From Streptosporangium pseudovulgare (GTDB taxonomy: Bacteria; Actinomycetota; Actinomycetes; Streptosporangiales; Streptosporangiaceae): 64,000 bases of DNA. The notes under the pieces were generated by a model, which saw only the letters and a program-made list of their open reading frames with translations, was not told the origin of the DNA and made no database searches. Where the stretch lies: the NCBI RefSeq assembly GCF_014648055.1, contig NZ_BMQJ01000005.1:62001-126000 (forward strand). Direction: 5' to 3'. Below are positions 63,914 to 64,000 of the stretch, one piece after another; position 1 is the first letter of the stretch, and each line of letters starts with the position of its first letter. A program made the translations under genes and the position numbers.

Positions 63914-64000
63914 CGAAGACACCCCTTCGCGGGTTCGCCGGGCAGTTCCTCGTACTGGAGCAGCACGATCCGCCAGACGCCGTCGTCGCCGCGGCGCATC
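63910..64000 (-). CDS. C-terminal end of a gene running off the window
   Basis: The frame is open from the window edge to a TGA at 63910 (at least 30 codons). It ends VWRIVLLQYEELPG and a short basic tail, and overlaps the start of the secreted-protein gene, so both belong to one operon. The fragment is too short to name. Confidence 0.6.
   Translation of the reverse strand, partial: MRRGDDGVWRIVLLQYEELPGEPAKGCLR

Overview
The window is a GC-rich (roughly 70-75 %) stretch of an actinomycete chromosome. Pointers are GC-rich third codon positions, frequent GTG/TTG starts, a mycothiol-type formaldehyde dehydrogenase, LytR-CpsA-Psr (LCP) proteins, a DUF397-type protein, an acyl-CoA carboxylase beta/epsilon pair and apparently leaderless genes. 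The mix of families fits Streptosporangiales best, but that is inference. I saw no rRNA, tRNA or CRISPR array.

Layout. 1-7.3 kb: cell-surface functions (5'-truncated membrane glycosyltransferase, LCP ligase, long-tailed acyltransferase, GT4 glycosyltransferase) and an acetoacetate-decarboxylase-like enzyme. 7.3-12.6 kb: a paralogue of the truncated glycosyltransferase, divergent from a two-component system; then a VOC protein, an SDR and a small Cys-rich secreted peptide behind a nested palindrome. 12.7-25.5 kb: the main metabolic block, which I read as a wall-glycopolymer (teichoic-acid-like) locus. A leftward operon carries a CDP-alcohol phosphotransferase fused to a degenerate nucleotidyltransferase, a membrane protein, a cytidylyltransferase-like enzyme, a glycerol-1-phosphate-dehydrogenase-like enzyme, a second CDP-alcohol phosphotransferase and a GT2. 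Divergently lie a cytidylyltransferase-SDR fusion (CDP-ribitol type) and a TagF-like polymerase, then another GT2 and a second LCP protein. Together these could make CDP-polyols, polymerise them and attach the product to peptidoglycan.

25.5-33.3 kb is regulatory and accessory: STAS antagonist, winged-helix regulator, AraC-family protein lacking most of its sensor domain, a second Cys-containing secreted protein, and a tightly overlapping triad (TetR fusion, winged-helix-like protein, PPDK-like protein without its PEP barrel). After it comes an accessory patch with a conserved hypothetical gene between remnants of an acyl-CoA dehydrogenase and a transposase. 33.3-41.3 kb: acyl-CoA dehydrogenase, UDP-glucose dehydrogenase-type enzyme, orphan antitoxin-like protein, TPR fragment, membrane protein, hydrolase, DUF397 protein, low-complexity proteins and a 41-aa peptide.

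41.5-64 kb is mostly core: purE-purK, GtrA protein and a two-component system; mycothiol-linked formaldehyde oxidation with an MBL hydrolase; adenylate cyclase; PH-domain membrane protein; birA; fdhD; ppc with a DasR-box-like palindrome; an ABC exporter; acyl-CoA carboxylase beta and epsilon subunits; an NYN protein; an Ada-AlkA fusion with ogt; and a secreted hypothetical protein coupled to a gene running off the end.

Promoters are suggested by -10-like hexamers 6-7 nt before several start codons (leaderless genes). Strong hairpins separate most convergent gene pairs. No function here has been tested; assignments rest on motifs, length and context.
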